9,802 nucleotides of DNA from an uncultured Ignavibacteriota bacterium (GTDB taxonomy: Bacteria; Bacteroidota; Ignavibacteria; Tepidaquicellales; Tepidaquicellaceae): the NCBI GenBank assembly GCA_903901375.1, contig CAIUQV010000563.1, forward strand, positions 1 to 9,802. Direction: 5' to 3'. Below, in pieces: positions 1 through 9,802 of this stretch; within the stretch, counting starts at the first letter, position 1; the number at the start of each line of letters is the position of its first letter. A program made the position numbers and the translations under genes. The notes under the pieces were generated by a model. That model had not been told where the DNA came from, made no database searches, and saw only the letters and a list, made by a program, of their open reading frames with translations.

Positions 1-131
1 AGCTGTATGTGGGTACTTCTGATTTCAATATTGAAATACTGCTGCTTCAACCCGAAGGAAAGAAACCAATGCCTGCATCGGATTTCATAAACGGAATGAA
101 TAAGACAGAGGCGATAATTTTCGGGGTGTAA
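1..131 (+). CDS. fmt: Methionyl-tRNA formyltransferase, C-terminal end (partial)
   Basis: Frame 3 is open from the left edge and gives 42 residues before TAA at 129-131. It contains the segment IEILLLQPEGKKPMPASDF, which matches the conserved end of the Fmt C-terminal domain (consensus roughly LQPxGKKxMxAxDFLNG). Fmt transfers a formyl group from 10-formyl-tetrahydrofolate to Met-tRNA(fMet) in the cytosol for translation initiation; the C-terminal OB-like domain contacts the tRNA. The formyltransferase catalytic domain lies to the left of the window, so its completeness cannot be judged. No hairpin terminator is visible directly after the stop. The identification rests only on this short but characteristic C-terminal motif. 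Confidence 0.85.
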   Translation, partial: LYVGTSDFNIEILLLQPEGKKPMPASDFINGMNKTEAIIFGV

Positions 132-157
132 TCAGTTTCATTTAATCAAAGATCAGA

Positions 158-187
158 CACGAATTAACACTAATTTACGCGAATTAT
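158..187. repeat. Three-unit 10-bp degenerate tandem repeat
   Basis: Three consecutive 10-mers read cacgaattaa, cactaattta and cgcgaattat. Each has the form C-R/G-C followed by an AATT-containing heptamer. They lie 26 bp after the fmt stop in a non-coding stretch. The period is close to one helical turn, so all units face the same side of the DNA. I recall similar degenerate runs between genes in many environmental bacterial genomes, but could not verify this here. The function is unknown. Confidence 0.55.
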
Positions 188-234
188 TTTTTAAGGGTTA
201 GAGATAAAGATTAAACGATTAAAAGAGTTACAAT

Positions 235-263
235 TTTGCATTCCTCATAAAATTCAGTATATC
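235..263 (+). promoter_or_regulatory. Possible promoter of the WYL regulator gene
   Basis: A TTTGCA hexamer at 235-240 is followed after 17 nt by TATATC at 258-263, roughly 75 nt upstream of the regulator's ATG. The spacing suits a housekeeping sigma factor and the TTTG resembles the Bacteroidota -33 element, but the -10 match is weak. The surrounding DNA is so AT-rich that chance matches are expected. Confidence 0.2.
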
Positions 264-338
264 TAATAAAAACTTTTCTATATATATTACACTCAGAACA
301 TCATAATATTATTTTTTAATTTACTAAATTATTAAATT

Positions 339-1196
339 ATGCCCAACGAAATCTCTAAAGAGCTAATCCGGCAGATAGATATAATCTCTATGGTACTCGA
401 AAAGCCGGGACACTATTCAGAATATGATTTAGCGGAGCATTTTAAAGAAAGTCTGCCGAATGTAAGGAGAGATTTTGCAAAGATTCGGGAGATGGGTATT
501 GCGCTCCATTCGACAAAAAGATGTTTATTCATAGAGCAGAAATTACACACAAGACTATTAAACAAGTTAATCAACACATACCTTGCACTGAATGATACAG
601 AGGCGATTAAGAACCTTCTGGGAATCAGCAAAATATTCAAAGACCAGACATTGAGTTACTTTGTTCAACTCGTGAAATCTATAAACCAGAAGACAATCAT
701 AGAATTTGATTACGAAAAGGACAGTTACGGTTCGCTTGTTCAGAGAAGGGTTACACCGATAGGTTTCTTCAAGACAAACAGGTCGTTTATATTTGTGGGA
801 CTTGAAGATGAAGACCTGAACAAGGCAAGGTTTTATCTGATTGAAAAAATAAGGAATATAAAGTTCACAAACCGGAAGACGAAGATCAGAACCCTGCCGA
901 CTATGTACGAATTCCTGAAGAACTCCTGGGGGATTTATCAGGCGGGAGAAGTAGTAAAAGTAGTACTACTTTTTGATAAAAAATGTACGCATATCAAAAA
1001 CCGCATATTCATAAACAATCAGGAAATTGAAGAGACAGACGAAGGAATATATTTCAAGGCAAAGCTGAAAATTTCGAATGAGTTTATTTCCTGGGTACTT
1101 GGCTGGGGGAACAAATGCAAGGTGATTGAACCTGCCTCATTAAAGAAAGACGTGAAAAGAATAGCTACGGAGATACTGGATAACTATAAAAAATAG
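339..1196 (+). CDS. WYL-domain transcriptional regulator (HTH-WYL-WCX)
   Basis: The 285-residue protein has the three-part layout of WYL regulators. An N-terminal winged-helix-like segment (about 10-60) includes YSEYDLAEHFKESLPNVRRD. A WYL-type Sm-like beta-barrel (about 119-180) starts at TIIEFDYEK and contains RRVTPIGFF. A WCX-like C-terminal module (about 205-283) includes EFISWVLGWGNKCKVIEP. Such proteins bind DNA and respond to nucleotide or nucleic-acid ligands; many control DNA-damage or defence genes, but neither target nor ligand can be read from this sequence. The name-giving Trp-Tyr-Leu position reads FIF within RSFIFVGLE, so the domain is divergent. No Shine-Dalgarno sequence precedes the ATG. 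The gene stands alone, with long gaps on both sides and no neighbouring defence gene visible, so it may act on its own promoter or on distant genes. Confidence 0.85.
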   Translation: MPNEISKELIRQIDIISMVLEKPGHYSEYDLAEHFKESLPNVRRDFAKIREMGIALHSTKRCLFIEQKLHTRLLNKLINTYLALNDTEAIKNLLGISKIFKDQTLSYFVQLVKSINQKTIIEFDYEKDSYGSLVQRRVTPIGFFKTNRSFIFVGLEDEDLNKARFYLIEKIRNIKFTNRKTKIRTLPTMYEFLKNSWGIYQAGEVVKVVLLFDKKCTHIKNRIFINNQEIEETDEGIYFKAKLKISNEFISWVLGWGNKCKVIEPASLKKDVKRIATEILDNYKK

Positions 1197-1638
1197 GTTT
1201 TAAGAAGTTTTTTAGCTGAAATAAGGTCAAATTATGAATATCAGATTGATTAAAATACCATTATAAATACATTGAAAAGAGAAAGTTTATACTTAGAAAA
1301 GACAAATTTACATGGGTTTAGAATGTATAAGGGATGTATATATAATGTGTTTATAATGTATTGAGTGTGTGTAAAGAGATGTAATAACAATATTTAAAGG
1401 TTTTTATGTCATCATAATTACTGAAGAATACATAAAAACCAGGTTTATTTATAAAACCATATACGTAAATAAAAACAACTTCTCCTCAAAAAAGTTCCCC
1501 AAAAATGATTTGAAAGTCTTTGAAAAGGACAGGCAATATTCCACATTTAAACAAGGTTTAATCAGTATATTTAGTTTTCAGAATTTTACTTTTATGTGAA
1601 AGATATGATTTGTATTTTAATTGAAAATAGAATTTGAT
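1197..1638. other. 442-nt non-coding gap between regulator and peptidase genes
   Basis: No supportable gene was found; the longest ATG frame I noted (1312-1356) is 14 codons. The gap contains a loose cluster of ATGTAT/ATAATGT-like words at about 1321-1362 and a perfect 11-bp inverted repeat at 1399-1440. A short GGTTT/AAACC hairpin lies at 1442-1458. A 10-bp near-direct repeat (tttgaaagtc then tttgaaaagg) occupies 1509-1528, and a 6-bp inverted repeat (ttaaac-aag-gtttaa) occupies 1547-1561. There is no convincing rho-independent terminator right behind the regulator gene. The promoter of the peptidase gene must lie here, but I cannot place it with confidence. Confidence 0.6.
1399..1440. repeat. 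Perfect 11-bp inverted repeat with 20-nt spacer
   Basis: Left arm ggtttttatgt (1399-1409) is exactly complementary to right arm acataaaaacc (1430-1440), with a 20-nt spacer between. A second, smaller GGTTT...AAACC hairpin follows directly at 1442-1458. Neither is followed by a run of T, so a simple intrinsic terminator is unlikely. It could be an operator, or an RNA stem in the 5' leader of the peptidase transcript, about 200 nt upstream of its start codon. Confidence 0.55.
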
Positions 1639-3549
1639 ATGAAAAAATTACTCTTGTTGTTTGTTTTACTGAATACCACAGTACTGTTTTCGCAGGAAAT
1701 GTTCGTGCCTAAAGAGATTGAAAAATCTGTAAAGAACGGTGTGAGGACTGAGAATGGTTTACCGGGAAACAAATACTGGCAGAATTCGTCTGACTATAAA
1801 ATTGATGTTAAGGTTGATTCTTACACACAGGTACTAAGCGGAAAAGCGGAAATCACTTACTACAATAACAGTCCGGATGAGCTTGATAAACTTGTGCTGA
1901 GAACATATCAGGATTTTTCGATTGCGGGAAAATCAAGAGACTGGGAGATTGGGAATGACAACTTTTCCGAAGGGATGAAAATATCATCGATGAAAATCAA
2001 CGGAGAGAATGTTGATTTAAAGTCGAAAAGTGTTTCACGTGCTGGGACGAATTTAACAGTAAAATTAAATAATAAAATCGGAGCAGGTGATAAAACAAGC
2101 ATTACAATAGAATGGTCATTTAAGATACTAAAAAATTTCCCGAGAATGGGAATGTATGATTCGACATCTTATATGGTTGCTTACTGGTATCCGCAGATGG
2201 CTGTATATGACGATGTTGACGGCTGGGATATGACTGATTACAAAGGACAGGTTGAGTTCTACAATGACTTCAGTAATTTTGACGTCAGTATAACTACGGA
2301 CAGAAGGAATATGTGTGTCTGGGCAACGGGGGTGCTACAGAATCCGGATTATGTATTTAATGAGAAGTTCTTACAGGAATATAAATCGGGAGCAGAAGGA
2401 AAGAATTTTTTTACTGTTGACTGTTCTAAACTAAATAAAGAAAATCAGTTAACAAAAAATGACGGAAATGTAATATGGCATTATCAGGCATTGGCTGTAC
2501 CTGATTTTGCTTTTGCGATGAGTGACCATTACTACTGGAAGATGAAGAGTGTTGATGCCGGAGGAGGCAAGAGTACAAACCTGAACATTGCATTCAGACC
2601 TGAAGCCAATGCAGTAAAGTATGATGTTTTCAATGTTGCCGTGAAGCTGCTGGATTATTTTGCGAATACATTTCCGCGAGTTCCCTATCCTTATCCTTCT
2701 ATGACAGTTTTTAACGGAGATGGCGGGATGGAATTTCCGATGATGGTGAATGATGATGATACTCAAACGTGGGAATCCACTGTTTATCTTACTTCGCACG
2801 AAATGTCGCATACATTCTTTCCGTTTTATATGGGAATAAACGAAAGAAAATATGCGTGGATGGATGAGGGATGGGCTGTTTATCTTCCACAGGAATTTCA
2901 GACAAAGATGGGAAGGTTTGCGCCTGATAATGCGGTGAGAGATACAAGCAGAAGTGACTCACGAGCGGCTAACGTTAAAGCATACCTGAGGAATGCAGGA
3001 ACATTAAATGACATACCGATGCTGGCACCTTCATCACAACTTCGTTCGCCTTCATACAGGCATAGTGCTTATAATAAATCAGCTTTGGTGTACGATATTT
3101 TAAGGGAAATGCTTGGAAGAGAAAAGTTTGACGGTATAATGAAAGTATATATTGAAAGATGGAACGGTAAACATCCGACTCCGTATGATTTTTTCAATAC
3201 ATTCAGTGATGTATCGGGGGAAAATCTTGACTGGTTCTGGGAGAAATGGTTTATGGAATATGGTTATGCTGATTTGAGGATCAGCAGTGTGATGATTAAT
3301 GATAATACTGCCGAAATTACTTTAATGAATAAGGGAGGAATGCCAGTGCCTGTGGTACTGAGTTTTATTGATACAGATGGTAATGTAAGTGTTTTAGAGA
3401 GGAGTGCGACTGAATGGAAGAACGGGAATACTCTGGTGGTGAAGGCGAATGTAAAGGGAAAGATTAAGAAAGTGGTTCTAGGGAATAAATATGTTCCTGA
3501 TTTATATCCGGAAGATAATGAGATGGAGATAAAGTGGAAAGAACAATAA
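1639..3549 (+). CDS. Secreted M1-family zinc metallopeptidase
   Basis: The product is 636 residues from the ATG at 1639. An in-frame TTG at 1621 would add six residues ahead of a clear signal peptide (MKKLLLLFVLLNTTVLFSQ), so the ATG is preferred. The zinc site is complete: HEMSH at 387-391 and E410, giving HEXXH-X18-E, with H387, H391 and E410 as ligands and E388 as the general base. GGMEFP at 362-367 is the exopeptidase (GAMEN-type) motif with its glutamate kept. Y478 in SAYNKSA aligns with the catalytic tyrosine of LTA4 hydrolase and aminopeptidase N. An N-terminal beta domain (about 25-230) precedes the catalytic domain (about 231-540), and a short beta module ends in PDLYPEDNE. No helical ERAP-like C-terminal domain or type IX sorting signal is visible. 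It probably trims N-terminal residues from peptides in the periplasm or at the cell surface; substrate preference is unknown. Confidence 0.9.
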   Translation: MKKLLLLFVLLNTTVLFSQEMFVPKEIEKSVKNGVRTENGLPGNKYWQNSSDYKIDVKVDSYTQVLSGKAEITYYNNSPDELDKLVLRTYQDFSIAGKSRDWEIGNDNFSEGMKISSMKINGENVDLKSKSVSRAGTNLTVKLNNKIGAGDKTSITIEWSFKILKNFPRMGMYDSTSYMVAYWYPQMAVYDDVDGWDMTDYKGQVEFYNDFSNFDVSITTDRRNMCVWATGVLQNPDYVFNEKFLQEYKSGAEGKNFFTVDCSKLNKENQLTKNDGNVIWHYQALAVPDFAFAMSDHYYWKMKSVDAGGGKSTNLNIAFRPEANAVKYDVFNVAVKLLDYFANTFPRVPYPYPSMTVFNGDGGMEFPMMVNDDDTQTWESTVYLTSHEMSHTFFPFYMGINERKYAWMDEGWAVYLPQEFQTKMGRFAPDNAVRDTSRSDSRAANVKAYLRNAGTLNDIPMLAPSSQLRSPSYRHSAYNKSALVYDILREMLGREKFDGIMKVYIERWNGKHPTPYDFFNTFSDVSGENLDWFWEKWFMEYGYADLRISSVMINDNTAEITLMNKGGMPVPVVLSFIDTDGNVSVLERSATEWKNGNTLVVKANVKGKIKKVVLGNKYVPDLYPEDNEMEIKWKEQ

Positions 3550-3572
3550 AGTTTTTAAGGTACTGAAATAAT

Positions 3573-3604
3573 AAAGAGGTTATAAGATATCTTATAACCT
3601 CTTT
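3573..3604. terminator. Bidirectional terminator: perfect 32-bp palindrome
   Basis: The arms at 3573-3586 and 3591-3604 are exact reverse complements (aaagaggttataag / cttataacctcttt) around a 4-nt ATAT centre that is itself palindromic. The plus-strand copy runs into TTTTAAATTTATTTTT, and the minus-strand copy ends in CTCTTT followed by ATTATTT. It lies between the stop of the plus-strand peptidase gene (3549) and the stop of the minus-strand clpP gene (3623). This is the expected place for a terminator serving two convergent transcripts. Confidence 0.85.
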
Positions 3605-3622
3605 TAAATTTATTTTTGAATA

Positions 3623-4297
3623 TTAGTCTTTTTTAGTGACTTCTCTTTTTCTGAGGATTGAATCTATGAGTCCGTAATCTTTAGCTTCTTCAGCTGTCAT
3701 ATAATAATCACGTTCAGCGTCAGCATAGATTTTATCAATTGGCTGACCTGAATGGAAAGAGATAAGTTCATAGAGTTTGTGTTTTATTCTATCGATTTCT
3801 TTTGCCTGAATCATAATATCGGTTGCCTGACCCTGAGCACCACCTAAAGGCTGATGCATCATAATCTTAGAGTTTGGTAAGGCGATTCTTTTATTCTTTG
3901 CACCTGATGTTAATAAGAACTGCCCCATCGAAGCTGCCATACCGATACATGTAGTAGATACGTCGCATCTGATATAATTCATAGTGTCGTATATTGCAAG
4001 ACCTGCTGAAATACTTCCACCCGGTGAATTTATATAAAGCATTATATCTTTATCGGGATCTTCGTATTCAAGAAACAATAACTGAGCAACGATAAGAGAT
4101 GCAATTTCATCGTATATAGGTGTACCGAGGAAGATTAATCTTTCCTTTAAAAGTCTTGAATAGATATCGTAAGCACGTTCGCCTTTTGATGTCTGCTCTA
4201 CAACCATCGGCACAAGCTGATTCTTTGCCTGTGATGCTTTGTCAAGACCAGCCATTATTTCGTGCTGTCTGGATTTTATAATGCTGTAAAAGTCCAT
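3623..4297 (-). CDS. clpP: ATP-dependent Clp protease proteolytic subunit
   Basis: The 224-residue serine peptidase has the full ClpP triad: S123 in GMAASMG, H148 in MMHQPLGG and D197 in ERDYYM. Other hallmarks are [23 protein letters not shown] (29-50, positions only approximate at the ends), YINSPGG and the late [11 protein letters not shown]. ClpP forms a two-ring tetradecamer in the cytosol that degrades proteins unfolded by ClpX or ClpA/C. About 27 residues precede the LVPM segment where the mature E. coli enzyme begins; this is a longer leader than the E. coli propeptide and probably a removable or flexible extension. The gene starts 4 nt after the tig stop, and the AAGGAA in the last tig codons could serve as a weak ribosome-binding site. 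The two are therefore almost certainly co-transcribed. clpX does not follow; a terminator and a convergent gene do. Confidence 0.97.
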   Translation of the reverse strand: MDFYSIIKSRQHEIMAGLDKASQAKNQLVPMVVEQTSKGERAYDIYSRLLKERLIFLGTPIYDEIASLIVAQLLFLEYEDPDKDIMLYINSPGGSISAGLAIYDTMNYIRCDVSTTCIGMAASMGQFLLTSGAKNKRIALPNSKIMMHQPLGGAQGQATDIMIQAKEIDRIKHKLYELISFHSGQPIDKIYADAERDYYMTAEEAKDYGLIDSILRKREVTKKD

Positions 4298-7200
4298 ATT
4301 ATTATTCCTTTTCTTCTTTCTTTTTATCTTTCTTTGTTTCCTTCTTGCTTTCTTTCTTAGTCTCTTTCTTCTTTTCTTCGGCTAATTTCTTAATTGATTT
4401 CTTAACTTCTTCAATTTCAGTAACCTTTGCATTTTCAATAAGAAAATCTATTACTTTCTTATCTAAAATATTATGTCTGACATCCTTATTATCCTTGTAG
4501 ATTTCATACATTTTATCGGCTGGAAGATTATACGGTTTTCCTGCTTCTTCGGCAAAAGCTCTGACGTCATCGTCAATAACCTGAATGTTTTCCTGCTGAA
4601 TAATTTTATCTTTTATAAGGAACCACTTACCTGTAAATGCAACTTCAGCACGGTTTTTATTCTTGAAATCCTGTTCGTTAATATCGTGGTTGTGTCCTTT
4701 ATGTTCTGCTTTATGGCTCTTGAAATAATCGTTAAGCATGTCCTCAACATAAGATTCAGGAATTTCGAGGTCGTTAAGTTTTACTACTTCGGAAACAACT
4801 TTATTTTTCAGTGCATTATAGCCATGATCGTTGTATGCTTTACCGATTTCTTCTCTCAAATAAACCCTGAGTTCTTCTTCAGTTTTCATATCGTCTCTGC
4901 CTGTCATCTTTGCTATTGTCTCTTCATTGATTTCAGGATAAATTATCTTTTCAACCTTTGTGCAGAGTAATTTAATCTTTACAGGTTCACCCTGTTCATT
5001 TTTAGTATCGATAGTTCTTTCTTCGTTTTCTTTCAGACCTTTGATACCATCATAATATTCTTTAGAGAGATATTCGCTTCCAATAAATAATTTTACATCC
5101 TTTTGTGAACGTCCTTCGATTACGTTTCCGGCATCGTCAAGTTCATCTGTGTTTAAAGTAACCATATAGTTATCATCGGTTGCTTTTCCATCCATTTCAT
5201 AAGTAGCATTTTTGAGTTTCATATACTGGAGTTCTTCATCAATTAAGGAATCATCAATAACATATTTAGTCTTAGTAAGTTCTATATCTTTGATTTGCTT
5301 AAGTTCTACGGTCGGAATTACTTCAAATTCAACTTTTATTATTAATTTCTCTTTAGGTTTATAATCGAGGTTAAGAAGAGAACCTGTGCCGAAAATAGGA
5401 ATATTATTTTCAGTTAAGTGATTTTTAAACACTTCATTAGCTATTTCTTCCAGCGCGCTGTATTCCACAGCATCCCAGTATAATTTTCTGACCATTTCAA
5501 GAGGCACCTTACCTTTTCTGAAACCCGGAATCTGAGCTTTTTTCCTGTACTCAATCAGTGCTTTTTCAAAATGGGGTTTAAGTTCTTCATAGTTTAAAAC
5601 AGCGTCGAATTCCTTTTTACAATTCTCCTTGTCAATTATATTTATTTCCACTTTATTTTCGCTAAATTTAATTTTAAAACGTATAAGATACTCATTTAGA
5701 AAAGCATAAACAATGCAATAAAAAACACGATTAATACTTAAATTAACCGTGTTTTATAACGTAAAACTGAGCTATTTGCTCCTGAATTCTTTATCTATGA
5801 CTGTAATTTCACCCGGATAAGTGATAGCACCGAGGAAGGTGTCAATAGTAGGCTTTATTTTAAGGCTTAATCTTGCAGGGGAACCTGATTTTCCGCCAAT
5901 ACCCAGTGCCATTCCTACCAAAGCTGAAAGTCCTTCGTTCTTGAAAAACTGCATTAAATCAAGATTGATTGAAACAGGAATTGTAGATGTCTGTCCGACT
6001 CCGGGAATGGTGATAGGACCGGCTACATTTCCGCTTATTGTTTCAGTATTATCTATAAGCAATCTCCAGTCCACTGATTTAATAACATCAGAAGAATTCT
6101 GGGAACCACCTTCACCTGAAGGGTTCTTAGCGAGTAAGTTTAATGTAAAACCAACGGGTAGTTTGCCCGAACTGACAGCCGACGTAAGTTTTACAAGGTC
6201 AAGAGGATTGATGGAACTGAAACTTGAAACCTTTGTAACATCCACTCCTGATAAATTCATACCGGAGACACTTCCGAGCTTCCATTGTAGTCTTTGAGCA
6301 TTTGAAATTGCGTCGCTGATACTACCACAACCTGAATAAGCAAATGCACTTAAAATGACTAAAACTATTAATAGTTTTTTCATAAAGTTAGAATATTTAG
6401 ATTTTAAAAATTATTGATTAATGTTTAACTGCTTCATTATCTTTCTGAAACCCTGGGGAGTTAAACCAGATAATTTAGCGGCGAGGGAAATCTTTCCCTC
6501 TGCTTTTTTTAACATAGTTTTTATATAAAAAATTCTGTTGCTTAGCTCAAAATCGATGAAATTCGGGTAATTACCATCCGGATAAAGGAGGTTTTCAAGC
6601 CCTAAATGTAAACTGTTCTTTCTTCCGGTAATGTTAGGGAAATCTTTTAAACTCAGAATGTTATCATTAGTGTAAGTAAGAGCGTTTTTAATAGAGTTTG
6701 AAAGTTCTCTAATGTTACCTTTCCATTCGTATTCGCGGAAAGCAGTCAGAACTTCATCGCTGAACTGATATTGCATCTGGCCGAACTGAGAAGAATATTT
6801 ATTCAGAAAGTAATAAGATAATGGAATAACATCTTCTATTCGTTCTCTTAAAGGAGGAATCTTTAAATTCACTCCTAAAATTCTGTAATAGAAATCTTCT
6901 CTCATTCTTCCTGATTTTACGAGTTCCTCGAGATTTTCATTAGTAGCCATAATCAAACGCACGTCGAGGTTTAATTCACCTTTTCTTGAATCATGACCGA
7001 CACGTGTAATAGTTTTATACTGCATAAAATGCAGGAGTTTAAGCTGAATATTCTCGGGCAGGTTTGAAATTTCCGGAAGGTAGACGATACCCTTATTTGC
7101 CGATTCAAACTTGCCGATTTTCATTCTGTCGGCACCAGTAAAGGCACCTTTTTCATGACCAAAGAGTTCTGATTCAAGAACAGATTCACTAAGACTTCGA

Positions 7201-9802
7201 AGAGGAACAGGCACAAAAGGTTTATCTTTTCTGTTACTCCTCTGATAAATCTGTGAAGCAATCAAATCTTTGCCAACACCTGTTTCGCCGAGCAGCAATA
7301 CGTCGAAGTCCCAATTTGCTATCTTTGAAATTTCATAATTAATCTTTTTCATTTCCTCGCAGGCAAAGATAAATGAATCATCGGTGAATGAAACATTATT
7401 CTGAAGTCCGTCAATCCTCAATTTAAGGTTCTTCTGTTTCAATGCCTGTTCAATTTTCTCCTTCATCAGGTCAACGTGAAAATCTTTTGAGAGAAAATCG
7501 AAAGCACCAAGCCTCATTGCTTTTACAACGTACTGAATATCGTCATATTCAGTAATTATAATAATTGGAAGCAAAGCATCAAAGTCTGAATGGATTTTTT
7601 CGAGCATATCAAGACCAGGAATATCCGGAAGCTGTAAATCCAGTAAAACAACAGAAATATGATTTCTTTTAAGGATTTCAAGACCTTTAAAAGAAGTATC
7701 AGCTCTGAAGATTTTATAAGAACTTTTCAGCAGAAGTTCGAGGTCTTCCGCAAATTTAATATTATCATCAATTATAAGAACATTTTCCATGTCTATAATG
7801 TATTTAAAATTATTTTAAATTTTGCTCCCTGCTTAAATTCACTATCAAGATGAAACTTACCGCCATATTTCTGCAAAACAGTATTTGCATAGCTTAAACC
7901 AAAACCCCGGTTCTTTCCTTTAGTAGAAATTCCTTTCTGAAGTATTGAAGTTCTGATATTATCAGGAACACCCATTCCATAATCAATAATTTCAACGAAA
8001 AGCTGATTATTTTCCTGATTAGCAGTAATATCAATCCTGTTTAATGAATTAGGGTCTTCAGAATTACTGTATGATTCAATCGAATTATCGAAGAATATTT
8101 TCAACAAATCAACCAGTTCGCCTCTGTTAAAAACAATATCCGGGTTTGGAGAGAAATCTTTGTATGTTATTCTCAATTCAGGATTAGAATCAGAATAGCT
8201 TTTTATAAGAACGTGCAAGATAGATTCCAGGTCTGAAGTAAAATTCTCATCGAATGAAGTATTTATAATTTTCATCTTTGATTTTACTTTAACAATAGAA
8301 CCAAGAATAGTATCGACTAAATCGTTTAATTTAAAAGTAGTATCCCTGTTTTTAATGAACTTCTTTAAGTTCTTTAAGCCGGTGTTTAGTTTTTTTGAAT
8401 ACACTTCAAGTTCTGCAACTGAATTCGCAATATCTTCATGCATATCCGATTTCGGAAAATCTGTTTTAAGTTCTTTCAAGATTGAAAGTATGTATTCAAG
8501 CTGGGGATACACAGAATGTTCAAATTCATTTACCAGCGAAATAAACCTGTTAAGAATTTCTTTGTCTGTCTTTATACTTACATCTCCGAAATCCGGAATG
8601 AAATTATAGTTTTTCATAAAAAGAGAAATCCTGTTAAGACAGGTTAATGAGCTCTCTCCGTGTTTAAAAACTTTCAGTTTAACTAGTAAATTAACGTACG
8701 GATTGACTAAGTTAGTGTATTCAGCATTACTACGTTCAAAATTCTGTTTATCGATTTCCCAGATAACTGATTGAATTAACCTATTCGGAAGCATTTTAGA
8801 ATGAATCTCAGCGAAAAGAACTGAACCATCTGCTTTAATGAGTTTTCTTTTAGCCAAAATTGTTTTACCGTCCAATGCATCGATGAATTTCGGGTCTATA
8901 TAATCGGGTTCGGATTTATCGAGAAGGTCTAAAAAATTAATTTTTATAAGTTCATGTTTAGGATAACCGAGCAATTTGCATGCTAATACATTTGCTCCTT
9001 TAATTGTTCCTCTTAAATCGAAAAGCAATGTACCGTCAATTGCCTGCTCAATCACGACGTTATAATCAGTTTTCGATCCCTGAATTTTCTCATAAAATTT
9101 CTTTTCAGTGATGTCTTCATAGAGAAAGAACCTTCCAAGATATGCATCGTCTTTATCAAGAAGGAGAGAAGAGAATCTTCTAATTGTTCTGCCGTTTACA
9201 AAATTTACTTCATCTTCAAAAGTAATCTGATTTTCCGGATTACTGTATCTTGCAGCAGATTTAAGAAAACTTTCCGGATTTATGACATTTGCGGAACACA
9301 GCCTCAGGACTTCAGAACTTTTAATTTGTCCTTCAATCATTTTTTCATAATATTCATGAATATTCCACAAACTACAGAATTTCTCATTCACGTAAAGAAC
9401 CGAGTCAGTATTATTATTTTCAACGTAATAAGCATACCTTGTACTGTCTGTCATAATTCTTAACAGAGTTTCATTCCAGGCTATGATTTCTTCCTTATTT
9501 TTGAAGTCAGTAATATCCTGTAAAACGCCGCAATAATAAGTATAATCACTTTCATCAACTTTTGACATTATATTTTCAACCCAAATGATTTTATCGTCAG
9601 CAGTCCTGCATCTGAAACTGATTTTAAACACTTCTCTGGAATTACCTATATTCCATTTATTGAATTCGCTTAGATAATATGAAATATCCTCCTGAACAAT
9701 TATTGATTCTACAAAATTACTTTTACCGAGAATCGATTCGGCCGAATATCCAAGAATTTTCTGAACATTGGATGAGATAAAAGGTTCTTTACCGCCGAAC
9801 TC

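Overview
The window is AT-rich and gene-dense. Most start codons have no recognisable Shine-Dalgarno sequence. The secreted M1 peptidase has a signal peptide ending in FSQ, and there is a lipoprotein with a relaxed lipobox. ClpP carries a short N-terminal extension. Together these suggest a member of the Bacteroidota/Chlorobiota/Ignavibacteria lineage. This is an inference from gene content and style; no marker gene was compared.

Left part, plus strand: the last 42 codons of methionyl-tRNA formyltransferase (fmt) are followed by a gap holding a three-unit 10-bp degenerate repeat. Next comes a WYL-domain transcriptional regulator (339-1196). A 442-nt non-coding gap follows, with a perfect 11-bp inverted repeat. 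Then comes a secreted M1-family zinc metallopeptidase, whose preferred start is the ATG at 1639 and which ends at 3549. A perfect 32-bp palindrome between 3549 and 3623 is the likely bidirectional terminator separating this gene from the convergent minus-strand genes.

Right part, minus strand, read from the right edge: a multi-PAS sensor histidine kinase whose reading frame stays open to base 9802, so its N-terminus lies outside the window. Two bases further on is an NtrC-type (sigma-54) response regulator, and 27 bases after that a small LEA-type lipoprotein. A good rho-independent terminator ends this unit. The tig-clpP pair (trigger factor with a GTG start, then the ClpP protease 4 nt downstream) forms the next unit and runs into the shared palindromic terminator. 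No clpX follows.

Functionally the window combines translation initiation (fmt), nascent-chain folding and proteolysis (tig, clpP), envelope or periplasmic peptide turnover (M1 peptidase), an envelope lipoprotein and two regulatory modules. I did not find a clear new defence or mobile system. The most unusual feature is the two-component pair. The response regulator has intact phosphorylation and GAFTGA motifs, but proline replaces the Walker B aspartate. Its partner kinase has a non-standard H-box and an unassigned segment before it.
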